From the NCBI GenBank assembly GCA_946803715.1, contig CAMPET010000166.1:128367-138849 (forward strand): 10,483 bases of DNA, written 5' to 3'. Each line of letters opens with the position of its first letter. The stretch's first letter is position 1. The notes under the pieces were generated by a model, which had not been told where the DNA came from, did not search any database, and saw only the letters and a list, made by a program, of their open reading frames with translations. Below, piece by piece: positions 1 through 7,441 of this stretch. This DNA is from Beroe ovata. Its lineage: Eukaryota > Ctenophora > Nuda > Beroida > Beroidae. A program made the translations under genes and the position numbers.

Positions 1-44
1 TGTGTGTGCGTGTGTGTGTGTGTGTGCGTGTGTATGTGTGTATG
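1..44 (+). repeat. (TG)n microsatellite
   Basis: Interrupted TG dinucleotide tract with occasional C and A interruptions, starting at the window edge, so its full length is unknown. Any cysteine/valine-rich open frame over it is a translation of the repeat. Confidence 0.95.
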
Positions 45-100
45 ACCTGGCTCCCTGATGACACAGACAAGTGTAGCTCAGGAATGTTGGCAGTGCAGCC

Positions 101-129
101 AGTTTGTGTATGTTTGTGCGTGTGTGTGG
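101..129 (+). repeat. Short degenerate TG tract
   Basis: Interrupted TG-rich stretch between the two longer tracts in the upstream intron. It has the same strand orientation as the others. Confidence 0.75.
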
Positions 130-221
130 GCGCGTACGAGACAGCAAATCTCAACTTAACATGCAACATTCTTTGTCCATCATTAGAGCTTACTGTACAA
201 GATCTGAGAGTGTACCTATGT

Positions 222-270
222 TTGTGTGTGTGTGTGTGTGTGTGTGTCTGTGTGTGTGTATGTGTGCGTG
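222..270 (+). repeat. (TG)n microsatellite
   Basis: Nearly pure TG repeat with single C and A interruptions, in the upstream intron and on the sense strand. Overlapping open frames are repeat artefacts. Confidence 0.95.
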
Positions 271-1780
271 AATGTGATAGGGAGAACAGTCCCTTGTGTA
301 ATTGAATCATGTGACTATATTGTCCCTCTGCTTGACTACCATCTACCTGCACTACTGGTTGAGCCGCGCGCGCTGATAATTACTCAGGCGTACGAAGTTT
401 TTCAGCAAACACCTTGGCAATAATCCAAGAAATGGCAGCCGCCGAGGAGAAGCAGTTACAGCTGCTGGACTGTTTTGTGTATACATGACAACAGTGATTA
501 TACTTTTAAATAGTATCACTATATTATCGTAATTATCATAATTATTCATGATTGTGAATTTAATAAATCATGGAGGTCAATCAAATCCACTGAGAACATG
601 CGTTGTATTGAGAATCAGGTGATTTCTTTCATTTGAGAAGGACTGATCTCAGAAGACTATCACTGCTCTGTGATTTTACGTGATGTTGTGGCGAAATCAG
701 ATTAACGCCATTCACTTTTACAGCCTCATAAACCTGACATTTTCACGACACTGATAGCTCTGGTACTGAAAATTGTACTAATATCTTGCAAAACAGTATC
801 CACCTTCGCGTACCAGCCTCTAAATTCCTGGCATATTTCCGTGTCAATTTCCATTGGTAATGGTGCTATGATATAACACTGTATCGCTTTTCCTGACCGT
901 GTAAACGCAGGTGTTTAGTGCAACGGAAAACGGAAGTGTCACTGAACATGCAGTAATAATTGGAACGTCGGACTCTTAGATAGGGAGAGAGGGAGGAAGA
1001 ATTGAGGAATTTTAGTGGAATCCTTACAAAAACACATTGTTCTAAAAGTTTGTTTTTAACTCCAAGTGTATACACTCGCAGCTGCAGAATATATTTTTAG
1101 ACTCGCTGAATTGGGATAGGTCCGGAAGGTCAATCAGTCAAATGCTCGAGCTGTTTTTAAAAGGCTGCATCAAACCTGCTGTATCTTGTTCTCGAGTGAC
1201 TATCAAAAACGTGACAGTTTCAAATTTAAATAGCTACCCAGTGCTCAAACAACTAATATAGACAAGACAATGCTATATGTTGGTACGCGTGGTAAACTAT
1301 TTTACTCTCTTGAATGGGTTTCGTTCTTGAGATGAAATGACCAATTCACCTGCCTGTTATTGATCGTGATTAAATTAGTTGACTGACAGCTTCTCATTGA
1401 GATCTTGAGTCTAGGAAGTAACAGAGAGAGAGTGAAGTGAACGACTATACTACCCTGGGCTTGGTCTATTGATAATCTAATTAAATAAAGTTGCAGTGAT
1501 ATTCCATAAGTACGAGTATTATAATATGGCTTAACTGCTACGGTAAATAACTTGATTAGGTTACGAGCTATCAACTACTTGTTATCGACTACTATAATGG
1601 GAAGCGAAATATTATTCAAATTCAATGTTTTAAGAATAAGCGCATAGTTCGTCTTAAGGCAGTCGATTGAATTATGAAGCTAAAGCAGAAATGTAATTCG
1701 GCAATAACATGGAAATGAAATTCTAAATTTCAAACGAAAGGTGTAAGAAAATGGTATGCTCATGCACAAACCACTTTCGT

Positions 1781-1931
1781 TCCTCAACTTCCTCACCCCC
1801 ACATTTGCTCCCCACTTCCCTACTCACCCCTCCCATTTGCTCCTCACTTCCCAACTCACCCCATATTTGCTCTTCACTTCCCAACTCACCCCCCACTTCC
1901 CAACTCACCCCCCACTTCCTTACTCACCCCC
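1781..1931 (+). repeat. C/T-rich minisatellite before the first visible acceptor
   Basis: Tandem degenerate units built on ATTTGCTC, then CACTTCCCAACTCACCCC. About three longer units of roughly 28-33 nt are followed by two 19-nt units that keep only the CCACTTCC..ACTCACCCC part. The + strand has very few G residues. The tract runs into CGTGTGTGTGTTTCAG, the acceptor of the first visible exon, so it extends the polypyrimidine tract to about 150 nt. Open frames on both strands across it are caused by the repeat. Confidence 0.85.
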
Positions 1932-1946
1932 GTGTGTGTGTTTCAG

Positions 1947-2088
1947 GGCTGCGTGAACTTTAACGCATCGGGAAGTTGCGTGGAGAACTGCCCTCCTCCC
2001 CGGATTTACGATAAGATCCTCTATAAGATGGTGGACAACCCTGATGTTCTCTACGGACTCGCTAACGAGTGCCTAGAGAGTTGCCCGA
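1947..2088 (+). CDS. EGFR: EGFR-family exon a: CR1 module with dimerisation arm
   Basis: 142 nt, preceded by GTGTGTTTCAG and followed by the strong donor GTGAGT at 2089. It starts in phase 0 with GGC TGC and ends after the first base of a codon. It encodes 47 residues with five cysteines: GCVNF, SCVENCPPP, then NECLESCP. This matches the EGFR pattern CRDF..TCKDTCPP..CVKKCP in the second half of furin-like domain CR1. The stretch IYDKILYKM..NP aligns with the EGFR dimerisation arm (LYNPTTYQM..NP). In EGFR this loop reaches across to the partner receptor; both arm tyrosines (246 and 251 in mature human numbering) are kept, while Pro248 is replaced by Lys. NAS near the start is a possible N-glycosylation site. 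The exon joining it upstream lies outside the window. Confidence 0.93.
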
Positions 2089-2100
2089 GTGAGTACATGC

Positions 2101-2134
2101 CACGTGTTCCGTGACACGTGCTCCTTGTCACGTG
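2101..2134. promoter_or_regulatory. Three CACGTG boxes at 14-bp spacing
   Basis: The palindrome CACGTG occurs at 2101-2106, 2115-2120 and 2129-2134, exactly 14 bp apart, starting 12 nt into the intron after exon a. CACGTG is the canonical E-box core bound by Myc/Max, USF and other bHLH factors in animals. The regular spacing may equally reflect a short 14-bp tandem repeat. A regulatory role is only a possibility. Confidence 0.3.
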
Positions 2135-2476
2135 TTATTTGTATGTCATGTGATTGCTTGTGTGATACCATCGAGGGCTTGAGGAAAATAAGAGGGGTGA
2201 AAGGAGGGGAGAATTGACTTATTCATTGCGTCCTTACATCATATCGAAGATCATGGATGATTTATTGTTTTTTGCCATAAGGTCAGCATGATATGTACAT
2301 AAATCACCTGAATGACCCCCCTTATCCCTCTCCACCCTCCCCCACACATCACACATTGGTTGATCTAACACCTCGAACCTGGTGTGAGCCAGCACACTCA
2401 CGATTTAACTCGTAATCTCATTAACCTACATTCACTTCCCCTTCTCTTCCCTCCCCCCTTTAATCTCGCGTCCTCT

Positions 2477-2580
2477 TGTGTGTGTGTGTGTGTGTGTGTG
2501 TCTGTGTGTGTGTCTGTGTGTCTGTGTGTGTGTCTATGTGTGTGTGTCTCTCTGTGTGTGTGTGTGTTTGTGTGTGTGGG
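2477..2580 (+). repeat. Long (TG)n microsatellite
   Basis: About 104 nt of TG repeat with TC, TCTC and TT interruptions, the longest dinucleotide tract here. It lies inside the intron between exons a and b. Confidence 0.95.
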
Positions 2581-2928
2581 TGAAATGTTAAACCAGATTT
2601 ACCATTCATCAATCGACAATCACTGTCATCCAAAGTCCCTGTGATTGAAATCCTTGCACGGGGCTCTTGCCCTCTGCCTTGGAGCAAGATACCGAGTGTT
2701 TTTAAAACAGACCTTGGAAATATTTGGTGCGACTGTTTAGAGTAATAATCGCAAGAATCCCAAGAATCAAGTTCTATCTCAGTATAACCAATGACTACAA
2801 TATCATTTGTCACAGGCAGCGAACCCCCAGTCCCCTGTGTTTGTACTAATTCACAAATGAATATCGTACACGTCATGATGGCGTGTGGCAGCCCCCAAGG
2901 TTGCCAGAGTCATGCGGCAAGACGTCTC

Positions 2929-2956
2929 CCCCCCACTGTCATGCGAGAGTGGGGGG
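2929..2956. repeat. GC-rich hairpin
   Basis: CCCCCCACT at 2929-2937 is the perfect reverse complement of AGTGGGGGG at 2948-2956, with a 10-nt loop. Weaker stem pieces flank it (TTGCC/GGCAA at 2901-2920, CTTGG/CCAAG at about 2961-2977). It is not followed by a T run and lies inside an intron, so a terminator reading does not apply. Confidence 0.6.
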
Positions 2957-3091
2957 TGATCTTGGAGTATTGCCAAGTCTCCCTCCTTCTAATTTGATTA
3001 TCATTCCCCCTCTCTCGCCTGTGTAAAATTCCACTCTCTCACTTTTCTGTGGGTCGAGTTGGTAGGAGTTCCTGGAGTGTACAGTGTATGA

Positions 3092-3135
3092 TGTGTGTGT
3101 GTGTGTGTGTATGTGTGTATGTGTGTATGTGTGTT
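3092..3135 (+). repeat. (TG)n microsatellite with TATG interruptions
   Basis: About 44 nt of TG repeat, the 3' half punctuated by A at roughly 8-nt steps, within the intron between exons a and b. Confidence 0.92.
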
Positions 3136-3820
3136 TGAGCAGGTAGCCCCTCTATTGCATCACGTTACATCACTGACAGACTATCGGCTCAATTAGACTG
3201 ATAATCATGGTGTTTTAGTGGCATTATGTGGGACAAATTGCAATAGGATCTGAGAAATAAGACCCATTTTCATGAAAGTCCTGGGTGTCTCCCGGCTCCC
3301 TTAGTCCCTAGTCTGAAACCTAGACTGAACACAAATTACTATAATCAGCAAGGAAGAGCATAGCCACCTGAAGTAATTTGAATTGATTGATCCCAGAATC
3401 CCAATATCAGTCGATAGGGGCGATACATCATCGGCATTCCTCTCTCTCTCACTCACTTGGATTCTAGAAATTTCTCCCAAGAATGTCGTTTTCAAGCTCG
3501 CATTGACGTGACTTGTGTCATCATATTATTATGTTGTAGATAAAAAGCACAGGTTTCCCAATTGAAACCGCATGATCCCACGTAGCCCATGAGAAAATAA
3601 TGTCAGTACCATATCATATCGATGGGAAAGCGAGTTTATTTCGTATTCTAGTTACGGCTCACGCAAAGGTGGCAATATCATGAGAACTAATAGCACAGAA
3701 AGCTCACAAACTTCAATCTCCAGGTCCCCCCCAAAATACCCGCTCGTTCTGAACAAGCACCCTCCCTCTCTGAACACGCCCAGCCTCCTGACCCCTCACC
3801 CCACCATCCCTCTCATTCAG

Positions 3821-3931
3821 GTCCGTTTCTGGTTGAAGGTGGAAACTGTGTGAAGCAGTGCAGTGAAACTCTTATGACGGAGGAACATACCAACGAATGT
3901 GTACCTTGCCCGGTGGAGGGCTGTCCGAAAC
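3821..3931 (+). CDS. EGFR: EGFR-family exon b: CR1 modules 6-7
   Basis: 111 nt between acceptor CTCATTCAG and donor GTGAGT at 3932. The split codon A|GT joins exon a to give Ser after ESCP. It encodes PFLVEGGNCVKQCSETLM, then the cysteine pattern ECVPCPVEGCPK. This aligns with EGFR NYVVTDHGSCVRACG...CKKCEGPCRK, the last laminin-like modules of CR1, with all five cysteines at matching positions. The exon ends with the first base of the next codon (C), which completes to CGA (Arg) with exon c. The frame stays open for a while past the donor, but the sequence there loses its cysteine pattern, and the donor is a perfect GTGAGT. Confidence 0.93.
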
Positions 3932-4591
3932 GTGAGTCAATCATTCCTAATATGGAAACTCGAGCATACCATATAAGGAAGTTTTATTTGATGTATCAGA
4001 TTATTTTGTTTGCTATATTTTGTACGTGTCTTTCCGTAGCCACAGCCCTTTGCTCTCGCATACCGGGGATTTTGGGGTTAAAACGGGTGTTTTAAAACGG
4101 TGGGAAAATATCTCACAAGTTATGACGAACCGCCAGATTAAACTTTCTAAAAATTCCCAAGTGTAAGGCGTGTTCAGTGTATAATTGGCTAATGGATGAC
4201 AATTTCATTGTCATATTTTCAGAAGTGCGTGTAATAATAAATTAATGGACTGGCCAATCTCTGGTGATGAGAATAACACAATTAATACCATGACAACATG
4301 ACCAGCTGACATATGACTGTTAAAAGAACACGTGAAATTGGGAATACGATATATCGTACATTTTGACATTTTAAACTAACAACAAAACGGTTATTGGTTA
4401 CTCACACACACTCTCTTAGTATTCCCACCTAATGGGCACACCAATGTCGTGACCCATCATGATACACACAAATATCAGCTGTTAATGACATTATCATCGC
4501 ACATACACTGATCAAGTGATTGGATACCAGGTGGAACCGCTGATCCGGTAATGCACCGATAATCACTTATCAGCGATTTACCATCATGATC

Positions 4592-4711
4592 AATGAATTC
4601 AGCGTACCAATTACCAATGAATTCACTGTACCAATTGCCAATGAATTCAGCGTACCAATTACCAACGAATTCACTGTACCAATTGCCAATGAATTCAGCG
4701 TACCAATTACC
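4592..4711. repeat. 24-bp minisatellite, five copies
   Basis: Five tandem 24-bp units at 4592, 4616, 4640, 4664 and 4688. Two versions alternate: AATGAATTCAGCGTACCAATTACC-like (units 1, 3, 5) and an ACTGTACCAATTGCC version (units 2, 4), so a 48-bp higher-order repeat is visible. Unit 4 has one extra change (AACGAATTC). Because 24 is a multiple of 3, frames stay open on both strands and give 8-residue repeats such as NEFSVPIT/NEFTVPIA. It sits mid-intron with no sign of coding use. Confidence 0.95.
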
Positions 4712-5258
4712 CGATGTGTCTTGTTGTATCCGGTGGGGATACTGACAGCTGTACTCCACGTCTTGCTATCATGTGTGGATTGTAAGCCAAGTGAGCAAGT
4801 ACCCATTATTGGATAATTCAATGAACCGCCACCACCTGTCCCTACCCATAATTCCATCCCTCTTCTCAATTTCTTTGGCAATTTTCCGTCTTATTTGCGG
4901 AGTTTTTCAAGTTAATTCGTCACGCATGAACGGAATGAAAGTCACCGAAATATGTCAAATTATGCAATTCAGAGTGTTATTTTTAGCCATCTACTCGCAC
5001 ATACGGAAATATTCAAACACATCAGTTTCGTCAATGATATAATTCCGAAATTTAGTATTCCCCATATCAGTAACCGCTTTTAAAACACAAGTTTTCACTG
5101 ATTGAATTATCGATGGTACCTATTGTTTTAAAACCTCACGACTAATTTTGTTCGCCCCGGGAAGCATCATAGCAGGTGATCAAGAATGTCCAAAATGGTC
5201 CCAGACGCTTGCGTTTCCGTTCTATCAAGTCTATACAATAAACTGTAGAGACTAAAGA

Positions 5259-5322
5259 CTACTCCTTCATAATAACGATGTATCTCTATAGAGCTACTCC
5301 TTCATAATAACGATGTATCTCT
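5259..5322. repeat. 35-bp partial tandem duplication
   Basis: The 29-nt stretch starting CTACTCCTTCATAATAACG at 5259-5287 recurs identically at 5294-5322, an offset of 35. It lies at the left edge of the larger 368-bp repeat, so the start of that unit is present once more as a fragment. Confidence 0.9.
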
Positions 5323-5655
5323 CTTTTCTGCCGTTATGCACGCTTCACTGAAAACGTTGACAGTATTATCACACTCCAAAAATATCCCAAATGTACAATT
5401 TGACGCTTGCCTGTGCGACTCAACGTCTGTGTATGAAATCATTCCGAAAAAATAACATGTGTAGCTGGTATAGATTGCTGCAGTTGAGACGTACCTATGT
5501 ATGTATTTAGTTTTAGACGTTGAATGAAAGGGAGTTCAAACTCAACATTGTGTATACTGCCAAAAAGAGAAATTTAGACAAATATAACCCTTGTTTTATA
5601 AATGAGAAACCCTTTCAATTTCCAAGAATATTTCAGCATATAACGAGATGAGGAT
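5288..5655. repeat. 368-bp tandem repeat, copy 1
   Basis: Begins ATAGAGCTACTCC and ends ACGAGATGAGGAT. By eye it differs from copy 2 (5657-6023) at 11 substitutions and one single-base indel, about 97% identity. It lies within an intron. I recognise no transposon termini, target-site duplication or coding similarity. The differences include a T absent from copy 2 in the A-rich run near 5452. Confidence 0.92.
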
Positions 5656-5656
5656 N
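5656..5656. other. Ambiguous base N at the repeat junction
   Basis: The only non-ACGT character in the window. It lies exactly between the last base of copy 1 and the first base of copy 2 of the 368-bp repeat, which suggests a join made during assembly or an unresolved base. Confidence 0.95.
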
Positions 5657-6023
5657 ATAGAGCTACTCCTTCATAATAACGATGTATCTTTCTTTTCTGC
5701 CGTGATGCACGCTTCACTGAAAACGTTGACAGTATTATCACACTCTAAAAATATCCCAAATGTACAATTTGACGCTTGCCTGTGCGACTCAATGTCTGTG
5801 TATGAAATCATTCCGAAAAAAAACATGTGTAGCTGGTATAGATTGCTGCAGTTGAGACGTACCTATATATGTATTTAGTTTTAGACGTTGAATGAAAGGG
5901 AGTTCAAACTCAATATTTTGTATACTGCCAAAAAGAGAAGTTTAGACAAAAATAACCCTTGTCTTATAAATGAGAAACCCTTCCAATTTCCAAGAATATT
6001 TCAGCATATAACGAGATGAGGAT
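5657..6023. repeat. 368-bp tandem repeat, copy 2
   Basis: Second copy, 367 nt, beginning ATAGAGCTACTCC and ending ACGAGATGAGGAT, after which unique sequence follows. An open frame of about 76 codons crosses it, but the corresponding frame in copy 1 ends earlier, and I recognise no protein in it. Confidence 0.92.
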
Positions 6024-6266
6024 GTAAACAAAGATACCACTCGAAATTTACAACTTCTTTGTTCCTACCAAAATCTGTCGAAATTCAATCAGACAGCAAT
6101 GATAATGTTGTTCAATCTACATCTGTGATGCGTTTTACTTAAATTACGAATAGAGAACAAATTCAAGTTTGAGGAAACCCTGGACAAGCATATTTTTTGA
6201 ATAAAAAAAGCTTCTTTGAACCATGTTTCTTGTCAAAAACGACCCCTGACCCCCCCCTTCTCTCAG

Positions 6267-6398
6267 GATGCCCTGGGTTTAGCAGCACCGCGGATATTGA
6301 TATTGGCAAGTGTTCGGAACGGAGGGGAAGGAAGTGCTGGAAACCCTTCAGGAAGAAGTACGAAAACTGTACGATCATCGAGGGGAACATCGATATCG
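6267..6398 (+). CDS. EGFR: EGFR-family exon c: end of CR1, start of L2
   Basis: 132 nt between acceptor CTTCTCTCAG and donor GTGAGC at 6399; phase 1 at both ends. The first split codon gives Arg, so the junction reads CPKRCPGF, matching EGFR CRKVCNGIG at the CR1/L2 boundary. ENCTIIEGNIDI aligns with EGFR KNCTSISGDLHI, the first beta-strand of receptor L domain 2, and keeps the NCT N-glycosylation sequon. Between these landmarks EGFR has no cysteines, whereas this protein has a basic segment with a cysteine pair, KCSERRGRKCWKPFRKK. RRGR fits the minimal furin consensus R-x-x-R, but that is weak evidence. Exon and frame are secure; the role of the basic loop is unknown. Confidence 0.92.
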
Positions 6399-6584
6399 GT
6401 GAGCTATTATAATTGTCGAGTGCGTTGCTCGATCAATTAGGTAATTGTATTTTTGTTGTTACTGCTATGTCAGTCTTACTCAGATTTTGTAAAAATGAAA
6501 ATGGAATAACAATAGTTATAATTCTTACGGAGTTACGGCTAGTTATTCTTGAAACAGTTCATGGAATACTTTCTTCATCTTTAG
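6399..6584 (+). other. EGFR: Intron between exons c and d
   Basis: 186 nt, from GTGAGC to TTCATCTTTAG, phase 1. A stop codon follows soon after the donor in the exon c frame (near 6410), which confirms that the sequence must be removed. Nothing else of note. Confidence 0.9.
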
Positions 6585-6714
6585 ATGACAAGTTCGCGGG
6601 AAAGTTTGGTGACAAGGCCGCGCTCGCTCTTGACATCCTGAGCACAGTGGAGGAGGTGACTGGGTATGTCAGCATCCAGACGACCAACATGTTCTCCGAC
6701 TTCAGTTTCTTCAG
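6585..6714 (+). CDS. EGFR: EGFR-family exon d: L2 domain, N-terminal half
   Basis: 130 nt between acceptor TCATCTTTAG and donor GTATGA at 6715. The split codon G|AT gives Asp. It encodes DKFAGKFGDKAALALDIL, then STVEEVTGYVSIQTT, then MFSDFSFFR. This aligns with EGFR ...LDILKTVKEITGFLLIQAW.......F: LDIL, TVEEVTGY and IQ are the landmarks of the L-domain beta-helix. SFFR also resembles the insulin receptor. There is no cysteine, as expected for this part of L2. It ends with two bases (AG) of a codon completed by G in exon e (AGG, Arg). The frame stays open for about 30 codons past the donor, so alternative readthrough is possible, but the protein similarity stops at the splice site. Confidence 0.93.
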
Positions 6715-7213
6715 GTATGATCGTATTTTGGGTAATATACCTAGTTATTCATTCTGTACATGTTCCCTTTTGTTCAAGTTCCCTTACTTTGGATGCATAC
6801 TTCACTAAGCTAAAGCTACATAGGGCATAACTTCGAATTTGGAGATATTTCTGGTCTAGCTTGTAGAGCAACCAGGCAAATTCTAATTTCTTCTCAAATA
6901 TAAGGCTTGCAGTCGCATGGCAGACAGTCTCTCGATCAAGTAAGATAGAGCCAAAATTCGATCGGCAGTCGACTCAGCGTCGAAAAATCGGTGCTATTTG
7001 CATGAAAATGGAGCGAAAACATTCGTCGAACTTCTGATCTACTCAATCCTTTTTAGTATCATTGAAGAGTTCAAACTCGCCAAGAAGCCACGCCAAAATC
7101 ATGATCCCAAACCTATTGGAACCAAACATTGCAAAAAAATATTCGTCAGTGGTTGAATTCCTTCACCATTCTACCATTGAGCTGGAGATTCATGGTAAAA
7201 CAACCCTCTGCAG
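6715..7213 (+). other. EGFR: Intron between exons d and e
   Basis: 499 nt, from GTATGA to CCCTCTGCAG, phase 2. An earlier possible acceptor (TTTTTAG, ending at 7056) opens a frame that meets a TGA near 7154 and shows no family similarity, so the acceptor ending at 7213 was chosen. No repeat or other feature is seen. Confidence 0.85.
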
Positions 7214-7334
7214 GAATTTGAAGAGGATCAGGGGTCTGAGTCTGAAGACTTCTTGGACGTGCGAGAACGGAGGGTTGTCAGGGGAACAGGGTTGTAACCG
7301 TGTACAGCTCAACGCTGCTCTAACTGTACAAGCG
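7214..7334 (+). CDS. EGFR: EGFR-family exon e: L2 domain, central part
   Basis: 121 nt between acceptor CCCTCTGCAG and donor GTAAGT at 7335; phase 2 to 0. Joined to exon d it reads FFRNLKRIRG, matching EGFR FENLEIIRG and insulin receptor FFRKLRLIRG, the beta-strand ladder of L2. It continues LSLKTSWTCENGG, LSGEQGCNR, then LNAALTVQA, the last probably equivalent to EGFR FSLAVVSLN. The TCENGG..GC segment is longer than in EGFR and adds a cysteine pair that could form a disulfide-closed loop. The frame is open upstream as far as about 7062, so a longer 5' end cannot be formally excluded, but residues before RNL do not fit the family. Confidence 0.9.
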
Positions 7335-7441
7335 GTAAGTTTTGGAGTTGTGGTCGACAACTCTTTGACAGCGACATGATAACTGTGTCTGTGTGTGTGT
7401 GCGTGTGTGTGCGTGTTTCTTCATATTTTGACCTGATATAG
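7335..7441 (+). other. EGFR: Short intron (107 nt) with UG tract
   Basis: GTAAGT to CTGATATAG, phase 0, with an in-frame TGA near 7377. It is the shortest intron here and about a third of it is TG repeat (7384-7417). The 3' end is only moderately pyrimidine-rich, a weaker acceptor than those of the other exons. Confidence 0.82.
7384..7417 (+). repeat. (TG)n tract upstream of the microexon
   Basis: TG repeat with C interruptions, ending about 24 nt before the acceptor of the 36-nt exon. In the transcript it reads as UG/GU repeat, the type of sequence bound by CELF-family proteins and TDP-43 in animals; a role here is inference. Confidence 0.92.

Larger units (their letters stand above)
1..1946 (+). 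other. EGFR: Upstream intron sequence (3' part)
   Basis: No exon recognised in 1946 nt. The preceding part of an EGFR protein would be cysteine-dense (L1 end and first CR1 modules), and no frame here shows such spacing next to splice sites. Contents: TG tracts at 1-44, 101-129 and 222-270; an A/T-rich stretch around 500-570; otherwise unremarkable sequence; then a C/T-rich minisatellite at about 1781-1931 leading to the acceptor AG at 1945-1946. Short open frames on both strands look like chance or repeat-driven translations. A small exon with few landmarks could have been missed. Confidence 0.65.
2089..3820 (+). other. EGFR: Intron between exons a and b
   Basis: About 1732 nt, from GTGAGT to CTCATTCAG, interrupting after codon base 1. 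It contains three CACGTG sites at 2101-2134, a 104-nt TG tract at 2477-2580, a CCCCCCACT/AGTGGGGGG inverted repeat at 2929-2956, another TG tract at 3092-3135, and a C-rich stretch before the acceptor from about 3720. I see no other gene. The 138-codon frame on the minus strand at 2460-2876 runs through the TG tract and is not convincing. Confidence 0.88.
3932..6266 (+). other. EGFR: Intron between exons b and c
   Basis: About 2335 nt, from GTGAGT to CTTCTCTCAG, phase 1; the largest complete intron in the window. It contains the five-copy 24-bp minisatellite at 4592-4711, a 35-bp repeat at 5259-5322, and the 368-bp tandem pair at 5288-6023 with the N at 5656. The remainder is A/T-rich unique sequence. 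I see no exon: EGFR needs no extra residues between CPK and RCPGF. Confidence 0.88.

Noticed and set aside
6-423. Cysteine/valine-rich open frames at the window start
   Set aside because: They are translations of TG repeats, not the spaced cysteines of a furin-like domain, and no suitable splice sites frame them.
2460-2876. 138-codon open frame on the minus strand
   Set aside because: Much of it is the translated TG/CA microsatellite (alternating T-H residues); the rest has no recognised similarity and lies inside an intron of the + strand gene.
2929-2956. GC-rich hairpin as a transcription terminator
   Set aside because: No T run follows, the context is an intron of an animal gene, and bacterial terminator logic does not apply.
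4475-4881. Open frames with 8-residue repeats on both strands
   Set aside because: Produced by the 24-bp minisatellite, whose unit is a multiple of three; equally open on both strands, as expected of a non-coding repeat.
5648-5878. 76-codon frame in copy 2 of the 368-bp repeat
   Set aside because: It includes the N, the equivalent frame in copy 1 ends sooner, changes between copies include amino acid replacements, and no protein family is recognised.
5532-7078. 12-mer GAGTTCAAACTC found at 5532, 5900 and 7067
   Set aside because: Two occurrences belong to the tandem repeat; one more 12-nt match in 10 kb is within chance expectation.
7057-7213. Earlier start for exon e using the TTTTTAG acceptor at 7056
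   Set aside because: In the phase required by exon d the frame meets TGA near 7154, and the peptide lacks family similarity; the acceptor at 7213 gives RNLKRIRG directly.
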